A model generated the notes under the pieces. The model did not search any database. It saw only the letters and a program-made list of their open reading frames with translations, and had not been told where the DNA came from. Source: Pedobacter nanyangensis (lineage in GTDB: Bacteria > Bacteroidota > Bacteroidia > Sphingobacteriales > Sphingobacteriaceae). From it: DNA of 64,000 bases. Position 1 is the first letter of the stretch. Every line of letters begins with the position of its first letter. A program made the translations under genes and the position numbers. Location of the stretch: positions 99,177-163,176 of the forward strand of contig NZ_QMHO01000011.1 in the NCBI RefSeq assembly GCF_003313505.1, given 5' to 3'. This document shows, in pieces, positions 25,851 through 35,518 of this stretch.

Positions 25851-26557
25851 TAATCCCTATTTAAAAAATTGATTTCAAAGCAAGCCGCCAAACCAGCAGT
25901 TTCTGTACGCAGGCGGGTGTTGCCTAAAGTTACTGGTTTATATCCGTTCTGCAAAGCAAGCTCAATTTCTTTCGGCGTAAAATCTCCTTCAGGGCCAATT
26001 AAAATCAGGTATTTTTGATGAGGTTTAATCAGCTGCGAAATGGCCCGTCTACTATCTTCATCCATGCAATGCGCAATCATTTTAACCTCGGCATTGCTCT
26101 GTTTAATAAAGTCCTTAAAGGCAATCGCTGTGTTTACTTTGGGATGATATGCCGTTAACGATTGTTTAACCGCCGAGGTAACCACCTTTTCCAAGCGCTC
26201 TTCTTTCACGATTTTACGTTCAGAGCGTTCGCAAATTACAGGGGTTACTTCATCAATGCCAATTTCTGTAGCTTTTTCTAAAAACCACTCTATCCTATCA
26301 ATGTTCTTGGTAGGGGCAATAGCGATATGGAGGTAGTGGTTACGCTTACCAAAACCTTGTTGCTTGTCAATAATGTTTAAAAGTACGGCCCTTTTAGCTG
26401 TTTCGGCAATTTGTGCTACATACAATCCGCCAACACCATCAATCAAATGAACCGTATCACCTTGTTTAAGACGCAAAACCTTGTTACAATGGTTGCTTTC
26501 TTCCTCGTTTAGGGTATAGGTATCTGAGGTAATATCTGGTGTATAAAATAAATACAT
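25850..26557 (-). CDS. rsmE: 16S rRNA (uracil-1498-N3)-methyltransferase
   Basis: 235 residues, SPOUT-fold enzyme that methylates U1498 in the decoding centre of the small ribosomal subunit. The trefoil-knot SAM site is seen in LIGPEGDFTPKEI and LGNTRLRTETAGLA. The N-terminal PUA-like part opens with MYLFYTPDI and continues with HCNKVLRLKQGDTV. Length is normal. It is the first gene of a three-gene leftward run with DUF4159 and the biotin carrier protein. Confidence 0.95.
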   Translation of the reverse strand: MYLFYTPDITSDTYTLNEEESNHCNKVLRLKQGDTVHLIDGVGGLYVAQIAETAKRAVLLNIIDKQQGFGKRNHYLHIAIAPTKNIDRIEWFLEKATEIGIDEVTPVICERSERKIVKEERLEKVVTSAVKQSLTAYHPKVNTAIAFKDFIKQSNAEVKMIAHCMDEDSRRAISQLIKPHQKYLILIGPEGDFTPKEIELALQNGYKPVTLGNTRLRTETAGLAACFEINFLNRD

Positions 26558-26586
26558 GATTTAGCCGAACATAAGGTTAAGCGATA

Positions 26587-26614
26587 AGCGAATTGGCGCA
26601 ATACGCCAAACGCT
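26587..26614. other. intergenic hairpin between the CorC-type gene and rsmE
   Basis: Stem AGCG..TTGGCG with CGCCAA.CGCT, loop CAATA. No U run follows, so termination of the CorC-type transcript is not certain. Confidence 0.45.
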
Positions 26615-26621
26615 AAACTTA

Positions 26622-28040
26622 TTAATGCAAATCTACCATGTCACTTTTGTTGATGACGATCTCGAGTTTTACCGTTTCGATATTTTGCTCGGTTTTTTTA
26701 AGGATGGTAAACAAATAGCCGTAACATTCTTCGCTATCCCCTACTTCCGGGATTTTACCAAAAGCGTGCGAAACCAAGCCACCAACGGTATCAAAGTCTT
26801 CATCTTCGGGCAAATCATGAGGCAAATGTTCGTTTACATCATAAACCGTAGCATAGGCGTTTACCACGAATTCCGTATCGCTGATTTTCTCCACAATGGG
26901 CTTTTCCTCATCGTACTCATCTTGGATCTCGCCAACAATTTCTTCCACAATATCTTCTAACGTTACCATACCTGCGGTACCGCCAAACTCGTCCAAAACA
27001 ATGGCAATTTGGATGCGCTTCTGCTGTAGCTCGCTTAAAAGATCGTTGATTTTTTTCGTCTCAGGAACAAAATATGGTTTCCTAATAATATCGGCCAAAG
27101 TCCATTCCTTATTGCTCGCTAACAGTGGCAATACATCTTTGGCATGGATAATCCCAATGATTTTATCGATAATGTCGTCGTACACGGGCATACGAGAATA
27201 GCCTTCGGAAATGATTTTTTCTACCACTTCATCTTTGGATGTTTCCAATTCTATCCCTGATATCTTGGTACGGGGCACCATGATGTTTTTTACTACACGC
27301 TCGTTAAAATCAAACACATTCTTGATCAGCTCGTGTTCGTTATCTTCCAGGGCACCGCTTTCCTTACCCTGATCCAAAAGATATTGTAACTCCTCGTTAC
27401 TGTGTATCGAATCATGGCCCCCAGAAGTATTAATGCCGAAAGGTTTTAGGATGATGGTCGCTAATCCGTTCAATGCCCAAATAAATGGCCTGAAAAGGAT
27501 ATAAAAGCCCTGTAAAGGGGCCGAAACAAATAAAGTGGTAGCCACTGGTCTTTGGATAGCCAGCGATTTTGGCGCCAGCTCTCCAAACACGATGTGCATT
27601 ACCGTAATGATTGAAAAAGCAACCACCGTAGCTGCCGAGTGTAGGAATGCATCGCTAACAGCAATATCCAGGCTGTTAAACATGTTCAGGAAAATAGTGT
27701 GCATTACACCTTCACCTACCCAACCCAAACCCAGTGAGGCCAAGGTAATTCCCAGCTGCGTAGCTGCTAAATATCCGTCTAAATTGTGAACAATATTTTT
27801 AGCCATTTTGCCCAATCTGCTGCCAGACTTGGCTTTGATTTCAATTTGCGAGGCCCTTACTTTTACAATTGCAAATTCGGCAGCCACAAAAAAACCATTT
27901 AAAAAAACTAAAAACAGCGCAAACAATAGGCGCCACCCTATTGACCCACCATCCGAGTCGGCAGGAGTTACCACTGCCAGTATTGATGTTGGGATATTTG
28001 TTAAAAAAGCCACTAGGGGCGTACAGACGGAGTATATCAT
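26622..28040 (-). CDS. CNNM/HlyC-CorC family transporter-like protein
   Basis: 472 residues. A DUF21/CNNM membrane domain comes first (LFALFLVFLNGFFVAAEF, then GITLASLGLGWVGEGV). A pair of CBS domains follows (MVPRTKISGIE, YSRMPVYDDIIDKIIGIIH and later IAIVLDEFGGTAGMVTLED). The C-terminal CorC_HlyC domain ends in KLEIVINK. Family members are linked to magnesium or cobalt export and are often misnamed haemolysins. The related GldE is possible in this phylum, but nothing here favours it. It is followed upstream by ppa after six bases. Confidence 0.88.
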   Translation of the reverse strand: MIYSVCTPLVAFLTNIPTSILAVVTPADSDGGSIGWRLLFALFLVFLNGFFVAAEFAIVKVRASQIEIKAKSGSRLGKMAKNIVHNLDGYLAATQLGITLASLGLGWVGEGVMHTIFLNMFNSLDIAVSDAFLHSAATVVAFSIITVMHIVFGELAPKSLAIQRPVATTLFVSAPLQGFYILFRPFIWALNGLATIILKPFGINTSGGHDSIHSNEELQYLLDQGKESGALEDNEHELIKNVFDFNERVVKNIMVPRTKISGIELETSKDEVVEKIISEGYSRMPVYDDIIDKIIGIIHAKDVLPLLASNKEWTLADIIRKPYFVPETKKINDLLSELQQKRIQIAIVLDEFGGTAGMVTLEDIVEEIVGEIQDEYDEEKPIVEKISDTEFVVNAYATVYDVNEHLPHDLPEDEDFDTVGGLVSHAFGKIPEVGDSEECYGYLFTILKKTEQNIETVKLEIVINKSDMVDLH

Positions 28041-28046
28041 TAAGAA

Positions 28047-28589
28047 TTATCTAAATGTATTATTATAGAGCTCAATACTCTCATTGATCACCTTATGTGC
28101 ATATCTTACACCTAATAAATGCTCAATGGTAACTTGTTTGTTCTCTAATGCTTTATAATCTTGAAAGAACTTTACAATTTCTTTCATGGTATGCGGGGGC
28201 AATTCGCCCAAATCGTTAATGTAGTTAACTGATGGATCATTTTTAGCAACCGCTATAATTTTATCATCTTGTTCGCCATTGTCGATCATGTGCATTACAC
28301 CAATTACCTTGGCTTCGATAATGGTCATTGGGTAAACATCTACGGAGCATAACACCAAAATATCCAATGGGTCCTTGTCGTCGCAATAAGTTTGTGGGAT
28401 AAAGCCATAATTGGCCGGATACATTACTGAGGAGAACAATACCCTATCTAACTTTATCAGGTTAGAATCTTTGTCTATTTCATATTTTGCTTTTGATCCT
28501 TTTGGGATTTCGATAATTGCATTTACTGTTTCTGGCAAATTTTCGCCAGGAGATACGCTGTGCCACGGATGGGTTTCGTCTTTGATCAT
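28047..28589 (-). CDS. ppa: inorganic pyrophosphatase, family I
   Basis: 180 residues. Hydrolyses pyrophosphate and so drives biosynthesis. Active-site signatures are EIPKGSKAKYE, YGFIPQTYCDDKDPLDILVL (with the DxDPxD metal core) and IDNGEQDDKI. Soluble, cytoplasmic, metal-dependent. Lies between the CorC-type gene and a DedA gene with gaps of six and eight bases, so the three are probably one transcript. Confidence 0.96.
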   Translation of the reverse strand: MIKDETHPWHSVSPGENLPETVNAIIEIPKGSKAKYEIDKDSNLIKLDRVLFSSVMYPANYGFIPQTYCDDKDPLDILVLCSVDVYPMTIIEAKVIGVMHMIDNGEQDDKIIAVAKNDPSVNYINDLGELPPHTMKEIVKFFQDYKALENKQVTIEHLLGVRYAHKVINESIELYNNTFR

Positions 28590-28597
28590 CTTTTTCT

Positions 28598-29257
28598 TTA
28601 AATCTCTGTGTCTTCTAAATTACTAGTATTCTTTGATATTTTATTTTTTATAAAGGTAATCACCAATGGAATTGTTGTAATTACAATAAAACCCATGATG
28701 ATGTAACCCAAATATTCTTCTATTTGTTTGGAGAAACTCTTGCCCAAAAAATAGCCCAACAAAGTTAAGGAACAAATCCATAAAAGTGCACCTGAAACAT
28801 TGTAGAGTACAAATTTCTTGAAATCCATTCGGATAATACCCGCTACAATTGGCGCAAAGGTTCTTACAATAGGAACAAAGCGTCCCATAATTAAGGCGAA
28901 AGCGCCTTGCTTACGATAATAATCTTCTGCTGTTTTAAGGAATTTTTTCTTGAAGAAAAAGGTATCTTTTCTGGTGTGGAGCACCGGCCCGGTCTTTCTG
29001 CCGAACCAATATCCAGTGAAATTCCCGGAAATGGCGGCAATAATCAGCGAAAATACCAGCACATAAATGTTTACGTCTAATTTACCCGTGGCCACAAACA
29101 TTCCTGCTAAAAAAAGGAGATAATCGCCTGGCAAAAAGAAGCCGAAAAAGAGGCCTGTTTCAGCAAAAATAACGAAAACAACCAAGTAGAAACCACCTTC
29201 GCGCAGCAGTTTTTCAGGATCTATAAGATGCTGTAGGTGGTTCCAAAATTGCTCCAT
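28598..29257 (-). CDS. DedA family membrane protein
   Basis: 219 residues with several membrane segments. The SNARE-associated/DedA domain shows FFGFFLPGDYLLFLAG, the conserved GRFVPIVRTFAPIVAG loop and SGALLWICSLTLLGYF. DedA proteins flip undecaprenyl phosphate or phospholipids and support proton-motive-force-dependent envelope health. First gene of the dedA-ppa-corC run and 46 bases downstream of nuoN. Confidence 0.9.
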   Translation of the reverse strand: MEQFWNHLQHLIDPEKLLREGGFYLVVFVIFAETGLFFGFFLPGDYLLFLAGMFVATGKLDVNIYVLVFSLIIAAISGNFTGYWFGRKTGPVLHTRKDTFFFKKKFLKTAEDYYRKQGAFALIMGRFVPIVRTFAPIVAGIIRMDFKKFVLYNVSGALLWICSLTLLGYFLGKSFSKQIEEYLGYIIMGFIVITTIPLVITFIKNKISKNTSNLEDTEI

Positions 29258-29264
29258 AGTTACA

Positions 29265-29288
29265 ATTATTTGTAAAACTACAAATAAT
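29265..29288. other. AT-rich hairpin between nuoN and the DedA gene
   Basis: Perfect 10-bp stem ATTATTTGTA / TACAAATAAT with loop AAAC. It is wholly AT apart from one pair and may be a weak terminator of the nuo operon or part of the dedA promoter. Confidence 0.4.
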
Positions 29289-29303
29289 ATTCTACATCGC
29301 TAG

Positions 29304-30677
29304 TTATATCAGGTTTAAAATAAGCGAAGGATAAACGCCTAAAAGCAAGATTACTATCGTAGAAACGACTAAAACTACTTTGTACTGCATTGGGGTATCT
29401 AATTCTATTTCTTTGCCCTCTTTAAAGTAAACGGCAATGATTACCCTGAAATAATAATAGAAGCCAACTAGGGCGTTTAATATCGCGATGACCACTAGGA
29501 TGATCTGATAGTTCTCTAATACGTTTAGGAACATGACATATTTACCTATAAAGCCTGCTGTTAACGGAATACCTGCCAACGATAGCATAGCAATAGTCAA
29601 CGCCAGTGCCGCTAAAGGATTGCGTTTTGCCAGGCCGTTAAAGCTTTCGATATCGTCGCTGCCTGTTTTTTGTTTTACGTTAATAAGCACCGCAAAAGCC
29701 ACAATACTGGCAAAGGTGTAAGCCGCTGCATAAACCAAAACATTACTTGCCGAACTTGCGGTTAATACCACTAATGAAAACAACAGATAACCTGCATGAG
29801 AGATACTAGAGTAGGCTAGCATTCGCTTGAAGTTCTTTTGATACAAGGCGGTAATGTTGCCTAAGCACAGGGTGATGATGACAATCACCATTAATGCGGG
29901 CATCCAGAAATCGTGCAAAGGCTCAAAAGCACCTGCAAACAATCGTAGGAAAGCCGCAAAACCAGCCGTTTTAACTACGGTTGACATGAAGGCGGTGATC
30001 AATGAAGGTGCTCCTTCGTACACGTCTGGTGTCCAGAAGTGGAAAGGGGCAGCGCCAACTTTGAAGCAAAGTCCAACCATCATCAAAATAATGCCTGGAT
30101 AGAATAATGGCGAAACATTGCTTACGTTATTCACCAATACATTTTGAATAACATCAATATCAAAAGAGCCAGTAGCTCCGTAAATCAAAGCAATACCAAA
30201 TAGCAAGAAACCTGTAGAAAAAGCACCCATTAAGAAATACTTCAACGAAGCCTCGTTAGAAGCAAAATTAAGCTTTCTAATTCCTGCTAAAATGTATAAA
30301 CATACCGACATGATCTCAACCCCGATAAACAACATCGAAAGGTTTTTGTAGGAAACCATGATTACAATACCACACAACGCAAATAGGATCAGGGTAAAGT
30401 ATTCGGCTACATTTGGACTGTTTTCTGCAAAATAACGCTGTGTGAGCAGAAAAATCAAGAACGTACCAATAATGGAAATACCTGCAAAGGCCAATGCAAA
30501 ATTATCAATCTGCATCATTCCAAAATGAACAGTTGGTTGGTTCCATGAGCAAATGGCAAAGCCCAAAGAAACCAAAAGGCCAAGCAAAGTTAAAGGCAGC
30601 AATGCCTTTTTTGCCTTAAACAATCCTGCATAAAGTACTACTAAAGCCGTTACGGCAATGGTGATAATAATATTCAT
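29304..30677 (-). CDS. nuoN: NADH-quinone oxidoreductase subunit N
   Basis: Antiporter-like proton-pumping subunit of complex I, 457 residues with about 14 membrane helices. The key acidic segment IGVEIMSVCLYILAGIRK (near residue 120) and the discontinuous-helix Lys region FKVGAAPFHFWTPDVYEGAP (near 205) are intact. KRMLAYSSISHAGY (near 285) is the second conserved Lys helix. Last gene of the operon, four bases after nuoM. Confidence 0.95.
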   Translation of the reverse strand: MNIIITIAVTALVVLYAGLFKAKKALLPLTLLGLLVSLGFAICSWNQPTVHFGMMQIDNFALAFAGISIIGTFLIFLLTQRYFAENSPNVAEYFTLILFALCGIVIMVSYKNLSMLFIGVEIMSVCLYILAGIRKLNFASNEASLKYFLMGAFSTGFLLFGIALIYGATGSFDIDVIQNVLVNNVSNVSPLFYPGIILMMVGLCFKVGAAPFHFWTPDVYEGAPSLITAFMSTVVKTAGFAAFLRLFAGAFEPLHDFWMPALMVIVIITLCLGNITALYQKNFKRMLAYSSISHAGYLLFSLVVLTASSASNVLVYAAAYTFASIVAFAVLINVKQKTGSDDIESFNGLAKRNPLAALALTIAMLSLAGIPLTAGFIGKYVMFLNVLENYQIILVVIAILNALVGFYYYFRVIIAVYFKEGKEIELDTPMQYKVVLVVSTIVILLLGVYPSLILNLI

Positions 30678-30681
30678 TTGC

Positions 30682-32148
30682 TTAGTTAACCCCTGTTAAT
30701 TTATGATTAATCTGTTCCAATAAATGCTGTACCGAGGCATCTGAAATTTGCAATAAAGGTTTTGGATAAACCCCAATTACGATAATCAATGCACAAATGG
30801 TGTACAACACTACTTTTTCCGTTCCGTTAATGTCTTTAAAACTTGCTGTAAGTGCGTTCGTTTCGCCCAGCATAATTTTTTGGTAGCTTCTAAACATATA
30901 TACCGCTCCAAAAATGATGGTTAAGCCTGCTACCGCTCCCAACCAGGCATGGTAGTTGTAAACGCTCATCAGCAATAAAAACTCGCCAATAAAACCGTTA
31001 GTACCTGGTAAAGCTACCGTTCCCAGTAAAATGATGAGGAAAGTAATGGCCAATTGAGGAGCAACTTTCGCTAAGCCACCCAATTCATCAACTTTGTTGG
31101 TTCCCAAACGTGATTGGACGATATCCAACACGAAAAACAAACCAATTACGTTGATACCGTGGCTCAACATTTGAACCATACTTCCTTGTAAACCTTGGTG
31201 GCTTAAAGTGAAGATACCCGCCGCAATTAAACCTACGTGACTAATAGAAGAGTAAGCCACCAAACGTTTAGCATCTTTTTGCATGAAGGCAATAATGGCA
31301 GCGTAAACCACGCCAATAACGGCCAATAACATCACTACACAGCTCCAATCTTGTACGCCGTGAGGTACCACAGGCAATAACCATCTGATGACCCCATAGA
31401 TACCCATTTTTAACATGATACCTGATAGCAACATGGTTCCTGGAGTTGGTGCTGTGGTATAGGTATCTGGCTGCCAAGTATGAAATGGGAAAATCGGCAT
31501 CTTGATGGCAAAAGCGATAAAGAACGCCCAGAAAATCCAGCCTTGTTGTGTAGAATCTAATTCTAATTTATAAAACTCAGCCAGTTCAAAATTGTTCGCT
31601 GGATTTTGTAGGTATAAGTAAATGATCCCCAACAGCATGAACAATGAACCTGCAATGGTATACACAAAGAACTTCATGTTTACTTTGATACGGTCTTTAC
31701 CGCCCCAAGTAGCACAAATGAAGTAAATTGGAATTAAAGCGGCTTCCCATCCGATATAGAACAAGAAAGCATCCAAAGCAGTGAATACTAAGAGTAGACC
31801 AGCCTGCATGAATAAAATTAGTGCATAAAAGGCATTGGCATTTTTATATTCGTGCTTATAGCTTGCAAGGATAATCAAAGGAGTTAAAACGTTAGTTAAT
31901 AACACCGTGATCATACTAATTCCATCGATACCAACATGAAAATTAATGCCCAGCTGCCTAATCCACTGATAGTTAACCGAAAACTGTGTACTCGCATCTG
32001 GAGTGAATTTGCACAATAAACCTATGGCTACTGCCAATGAGAAAATTGAAAATGCTAATGCTGCTACCTTAGCCGTGTTTTGCTTGGCAAATAAAGCGGT
32101 GGCAATTGCGCCAACTAAGGGTAGAAATATGAGTATTAAAAGTTCCAT
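30682..32148 (-). CDS. nuoM: NADH-quinone oxidoreductase subunit M
   Basis: 488 residues, polytopic. The conserved membrane Glu is in FYIGWEAALIPIYF (near residue 134), and the half-channel Lys helices are in KMPIFPFHTWQPDTYT and KRLVAYSSISHVG. The quiet C-terminal helix VGVYPKPLL-type ending (IGVYPKPLLQISD) is typical of NuoM. It differs from NuoN and NuoL by the GIDGISM segment near residue 75. Confidence 0.95.
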   Translation of the reverse strand: MELLILIFLPLVGAIATALFAKQNTAKVAALAFSIFSLAVAIGLLCKFTPDASTQFSVNYQWIRQLGINFHVGIDGISMITVLLTNVLTPLIILASYKHEYKNANAFYALILFMQAGLLLVFTALDAFLFYIGWEAALIPIYFICATWGGKDRIKVNMKFFVYTIAGSLFMLLGIIYLYLQNPANNFELAEFYKLELDSTQQGWIFWAFFIAFAIKMPIFPFHTWQPDTYTTAPTPGTMLLSGIMLKMGIYGVIRWLLPVVPHGVQDWSCVVMLLAVIGVVYAAIIAFMQKDAKRLVAYSSISHVGLIAAGIFTLSHQGLQGSMVQMLSHGINVIGLFFVLDIVQSRLGTNKVDELGGLAKVAPQLAITFLIILLGTVALPGTNGFIGEFLLLMSVYNYHAWLGAVAGLTIIFGAVYMFRSYQKIMLGETNALTASFKDINGTEKVVLYTICALIIVIGVYPKPLLQISDASVQHLLEQINHKLTGVN

Positions 32149-32167
32149 TTATAATGTTTGAACCAAA

Positions 32168-34069
32168 TTAAGCGATAGACAAATAAGTGTACAGCAATAG
32201 TGCTACGATACCGATAACCATCATCATGATGTAATAACCTACGTTACCCGACTGCAATAAGCGCAAACTTTTACTTCCTTCGTTGGCAGTCCAGCCCAGG
32301 CCGTTCACCAAACCATCTATTACTTTGTTGTCGATAATTTTATAGAAGAAAGTAGAAAAAGCGTCCAAAGGTTTTCTGATGATGGCATCGTAGATCTCAT
32401 CCAAATAGAACTTGTGATAAGACAGTTTCTCCAAAGCTGTTCTAGGTGCTTCATCAGCTACAGGTACTTCTGCTTTTTTAACATACTTGCTGTAAGCTAA
32501 AAGAATAGCTACCACCGCTGCCAATACTGAAACGCCCATCAAAGTAAACTCTGTAGTGTGATCTAACTCCAAATGGCTTTGAGTAACCTTTGCACCCGTT
32601 AACCAGTGTGCCAACCATTCATTTCCGCCAAATACATGTGGAATGTTTAACAAACCTCCAACTGCTGCTAAAATGGCCAATACCACCAATGGAATAGTCA
32701 TGGCTTTTGGCGACTCGTGGATATGCTCTTCGGTGTGGTGGGAGCCCCTGAATTTTCCGTAAAAAGTCAGGAACATCATACGGAACATATAGAACGCCGT
32801 TAAAAATGCGGTTAATACCCCTACTCCCCAAAGAACCGGGCTATGTTGGTAAGCATGCGCTAAAATTTCATCTTTAGAAAAGAAGCCAGAAAATGGCGGG
32901 ATACCTGCAATGGCAATGGTACCAATCATCATGGTGGCAAAAGTAGTTTTCAATTTCGCTTTCAATCCACCCATGTGGCGCATATCCTGCTCGTGGTGTA
33001 AAGAGTGGATAACCGCACCAGCTCCCAAGAATAATAAAGCTTTAAAGAAAGCATGGGTCAGTACATGGAAGAATGAACCAGTATAAGCACCCACACCTAA
33101 ACCTAAAAACATATAGCCTAATTGCGATACGGTTGAATAGGCCAATACTTTTTTGATATCGGTTTGTGTTAACGCAATTAATGCCGCAATTAATGCCGTT
33201 GCGGCACCAACAATGGCAATAATATTTTGTGTAAATGGTGCCAGATCAAACACCACGCTTGAACGGGCAATCATGTAAATACCTGCCGTTACCATGGTAG
33301 CTGCGTGGATTAATGCCGAAACTGGGGTTGGACCAGCCATCGCATCAGGCAACCAAGTAAACAAAGGCAACTGCGCCGATTTACCACAGGCTCCGATGAA
33401 TAACAATATGCCGATGATAGCCATGGTATTATCGCCAGGCAACATGTTGGCCGCTTGAGGGAACACTTTTGCGAACTCCAAGCTTCCAAAAACCTGGAAC
33501 ATCAAGAATACGCCTAAAAGGAAACCTAAATCGCCAATACGGTTCATTACAAATGCCTTTTTAGCGGCACTGGCATAACTGTTGTTTGTGAACCAAAATC
33601 CAATTAATAGATATGAACATAATCCTACGCCTTCCCATCCAATAAACATCACGATGTAATTTGACCCTAAAACCAAAATCAACATGAAGAAGATGAAAAG
33701 GTTCAAGTAAGCGAAGAATTTGCCAAAGCCAGCATCTTCGTGCATATAAGCCGTAGAGTAAATATGGATAAGGAAACCAATTCCAGTAATGATCAAGAGC
33801 ATGATAGCGCTCAAAGGATCATATAAAAACGATAAAGGAATTTTTAAATCGCCAACACTAATCCAATCGAAAAAGTTAACGGTAAATTGCTTTTCTACGC
33901 TTGAGCTTAACTCAAAAAAGAAACAAACGCTAAGCATAAATGAAGCTAAAACCACTCCGCTTCCAATGAAGCCTACAGCACCTTTGCTCAATGTATTACG
34001 GCCTAAGCCATTAATCACAAAGCCTAAAAGCGGAAGAACTGGAATTAACCAAAGTAAACTTGTAATCAT
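32168..34069 (-). CDS. nuoL: NADH-quinone oxidoreductase subunit L
   Basis: 633 residues, the largest membrane subunit of the pump. Conserved parts: FIGWEGVGLCSYLLIGFWF, KSAQLPLFTWLPDAM, SALIHAATMVTAGIYM and KVLAYSTVSQLGYM. The C-terminal region holds the long lateral helix and a last membrane anchor (GYYIMMMVIGIVALLLY). Length is as expected. Placed 15 bases after nuoK. Confidence 0.96.
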   Translation of the reverse strand: MITSLLWLIPVLPLLGFVINGLGRNTLSKGAVGFIGSGVVLASFMLSVCFFFELSSSVEKQFTVNFFDWISVGDLKIPLSFLYDPLSAIMLLIITGIGFLIHIYSTAYMHEDAGFGKFFAYLNLFIFFMLILVLGSNYIVMFIGWEGVGLCSYLLIGFWFTNNSYASAAKKAFVMNRIGDLGFLLGVFLMFQVFGSLEFAKVFPQAANMLPGDNTMAIIGILLFIGACGKSAQLPLFTWLPDAMAGPTPVSALIHAATMVTAGIYMIARSSVVFDLAPFTQNIIAIVGAATALIAALIALTQTDIKKVLAYSTVSQLGYMFLGLGVGAYTGSFFHVLTHAFFKALLFLGAGAVIHSLHHEQDMRHMGGLKAKLKTTFATMMIGTIAIAGIPPFSGFFSKDEILAHAYQHSPVLWGVGVLTAFLTAFYMFRMMFLTFYGKFRGSHHTEEHIHESPKAMTIPLVVLAILAAVGGLLNIPHVFGGNEWLAHWLTGAKVTQSHLELDHTTEFTLMGVSVLAAVVAILLAYSKYVKKAEVPVADEAPRTALEKLSYHKFYLDEIYDAIIRKPLDAFSTFFYKIIDNKVIDGLVNGLGWTANEGSKSLRLLQSGNVGYYIMMMVIGIVALLLYTYLSIA

Positions 34070-34084
34070 CTTATTTTATTAGAA

Positions 34085-34414
34085 TTACCACTTAAGGCGA
34101 TTTAATACATTAATATCTATTGATTGTGTGTTGCGGTAAACCATCACGATGATACTCAACCCTACCGCTACTTCGGCAGCGGCCAAAGCCATGATGAAGA
34201 ATACGAACACTTGCCCGGAAGGATCATTGTGGTGCACTGAAAATGCCGCCAAAAGCAGGTTAACTGCATTTAACATCAACTCTACCGACATAAAAATTAC
34301 GATGGCATTTCTACGTACCAATACGCCAACAACCCCAATAGTGAAGATAATGGCACAGAACCAAATGTAATGGTTCAATGGTACAGCTTGCATATTTTCG
34401 AATAAACTACCCAT
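34085..34414 (-). CDS. nuoK: NADH-quinone oxidoreductase subunit K
   Basis: 109 residues, three membrane helices. The first buried Glu lies in FMSVELMLNAVNLLLAAF and the second in ALAAAEVAVGLSIIV, both needed for proton transfer through the central axis. Start overlaps the nuoJ stop by eight bases, a coupling usual in this operon. Confidence 0.95.
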   Translation of the reverse strand: MGSLFENMQAVPLNHYIWFCAIIFTIGVVGVLVRRNAIVIFMSVELMLNAVNLLLAAFSVHHNDPSGQVFVFFIMALAAAEVAVGLSIIVMVYRNTQSIDINVLNRLKW

Positions 34415-34913
34415 TTGCTTTTTCCTCCTTTTTGGTTAAAAGTACCGCACCAACCATTGCACTCAACAATAACAACGACGATAATTCGAATGGCAACATA
34501 AACGGACCAAACAGCTCTTTGCCCAAGTTTTCTACCAATCCCAAGTTTGGATTTTTTAGCACCAATGGATTGGCAATAGCTACCGATTTCAAGGATCCTA
34601 TTAGTGTAACCACCAAACATCCGCCAGCAATAATGCCTACTATTTTCAGCAGGGCCGATTTATTGGGCTCGTTGTCTTTATTGAGGTTGAGGAGCATGAG
34701 CACAAAAAGGAAAAGTACCATGATAGCACCCATGTACACAATAAAGTTAACTACCGCTAAAAATTGTGCATTTAATAGCACGTAATGAACCGTAAACGTA
34801 AAGAACGTCAGGATTAGGTATAGCACACTGTGGATGGGATTTTTTGCAAAAACCACCATCAGCGCAAAAACTACGCTTAATGTTGCTACAAAATAGAATA
34901 CCGATGTACCCAT
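34407..34913 (-). CDS. nuoJ: NADH-quinone oxidoreductase subunit J
   Basis: 168 residues with five predicted membrane helices. NPIHSVLYLILTFF and VNFIVYMGAIMVLFLFVLML are the conserved parts, including the pi-bulge helix that changes shape during coupling. The gap upstream to nuoI (86 bases) holds a palindromic repeat, so nuoJ translation is not directly coupled to nuoI. Confidence 0.94.
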   Translation of the reverse strand: MGTSVFYFVATLSVVFALMVVFAKNPIHSVLYLILTFFTFTVHYVLLNAQFLAVVNFIVYMGAIMVLFLFVLMLLNLNKDNEPNKSALLKIVGIIAGGCLVVTLIGSLKSVAIANPLVLKNPNLGLVENLGKELFGPFMLPFELSSLLLLSAMVGAVLLTKKEEKANG

Positions 34914-34942
34914 TAATTTTTATTTAGTTGTTTCAATTTTAC

Positions 34943-34997
34943 CGTCATTGCGAGGTACGAAGCAATCTGGAGATTCATCGCTACGCTCTGAATGACA
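34943..34997. repeat. palindromic repeat in the nuoJ-nuoI gap
   Basis: The left arm at 34943-34968 starts CGTCATTGCGAGG and ends AAGCAATCT, the same unit as the copies around the GIY-YIG gene. The right arm is diverged (AGATTcatcgctacgctctgAATGACA), so the hairpin is imperfect. Confidence 0.75.
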
Positions 34998-34999
34998 TA

Positions 35000-35512
35000 C
35001 TATTTTACCTCCAAAACGCTCTCCAAAGGAGCTTCTACCAATTTATCTTTACCGTAAATAAAATCTTTACGTAAATAATCAGCTGGAACAATTGGCCCAT
35101 CTAGATAAATGGCCTCTTTAGGGCAAGCTTCCTCACATAAACCGCAGAAAATGCAACGCAACATGTTAATTTCGTAAACCGATGCATATTTCTCCTCGCG
35201 ATACAAGTGCTTCTCGTCATTCTTACGTTCAGCAGCAATCATGGTGATTGCCTCCGCAGGACAAGACAAAGCACATAAGCCACATGCCGTGCAACGCTCT
35301 CTACCTTGCTCATCTCTTTTCAAAGAGTGCATTCCTCTCCAGTTAATCGAGAACTCACGCTCCTGCTCTGGATATTTAACCGTAGCCGGTTTCTTGAAGA
35401 AGTGACCTATTGTAGTACTCAAACCACTTGCGATAGCTGGAAGGTACATTCGCTCGGCCAAACTTAATGGCTTCGAAACCAATACTTTTTTCTTATTGCT
35501 TAATGATTCCAT
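35000..35512 (-). CDS. nuoI: NADH-quinone oxidoreductase subunit I
   Basis: 170 residues. Two 4Fe-4S ferredoxin motifs: CTACGLCALSCPAEAI and CIFCGLCEEACPKEAI, carrying clusters N6a and N6b in the peripheral arm. An amphipathic N-terminal helix (ERMYLPAIASGLSTTIGHFF) docks on the membrane. Follows nuoH after six bases. Confidence 0.96.
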   Translation of the reverse strand: MESLSNKKKVLVSKPLSLAERMYLPAIASGLSTTIGHFFKKPATVKYPEQEREFSINWRGMHSLKRDEQGRERCTACGLCALSCPAEAITMIAAERKNDEKHLYREEKYASVYEINMLRCIFCGLCEEACPKEAIYLDGPIVPADYLRKDFIYGKDKLVEAPLESVLEVK

Positions 35513-35518
35513 GTCTCT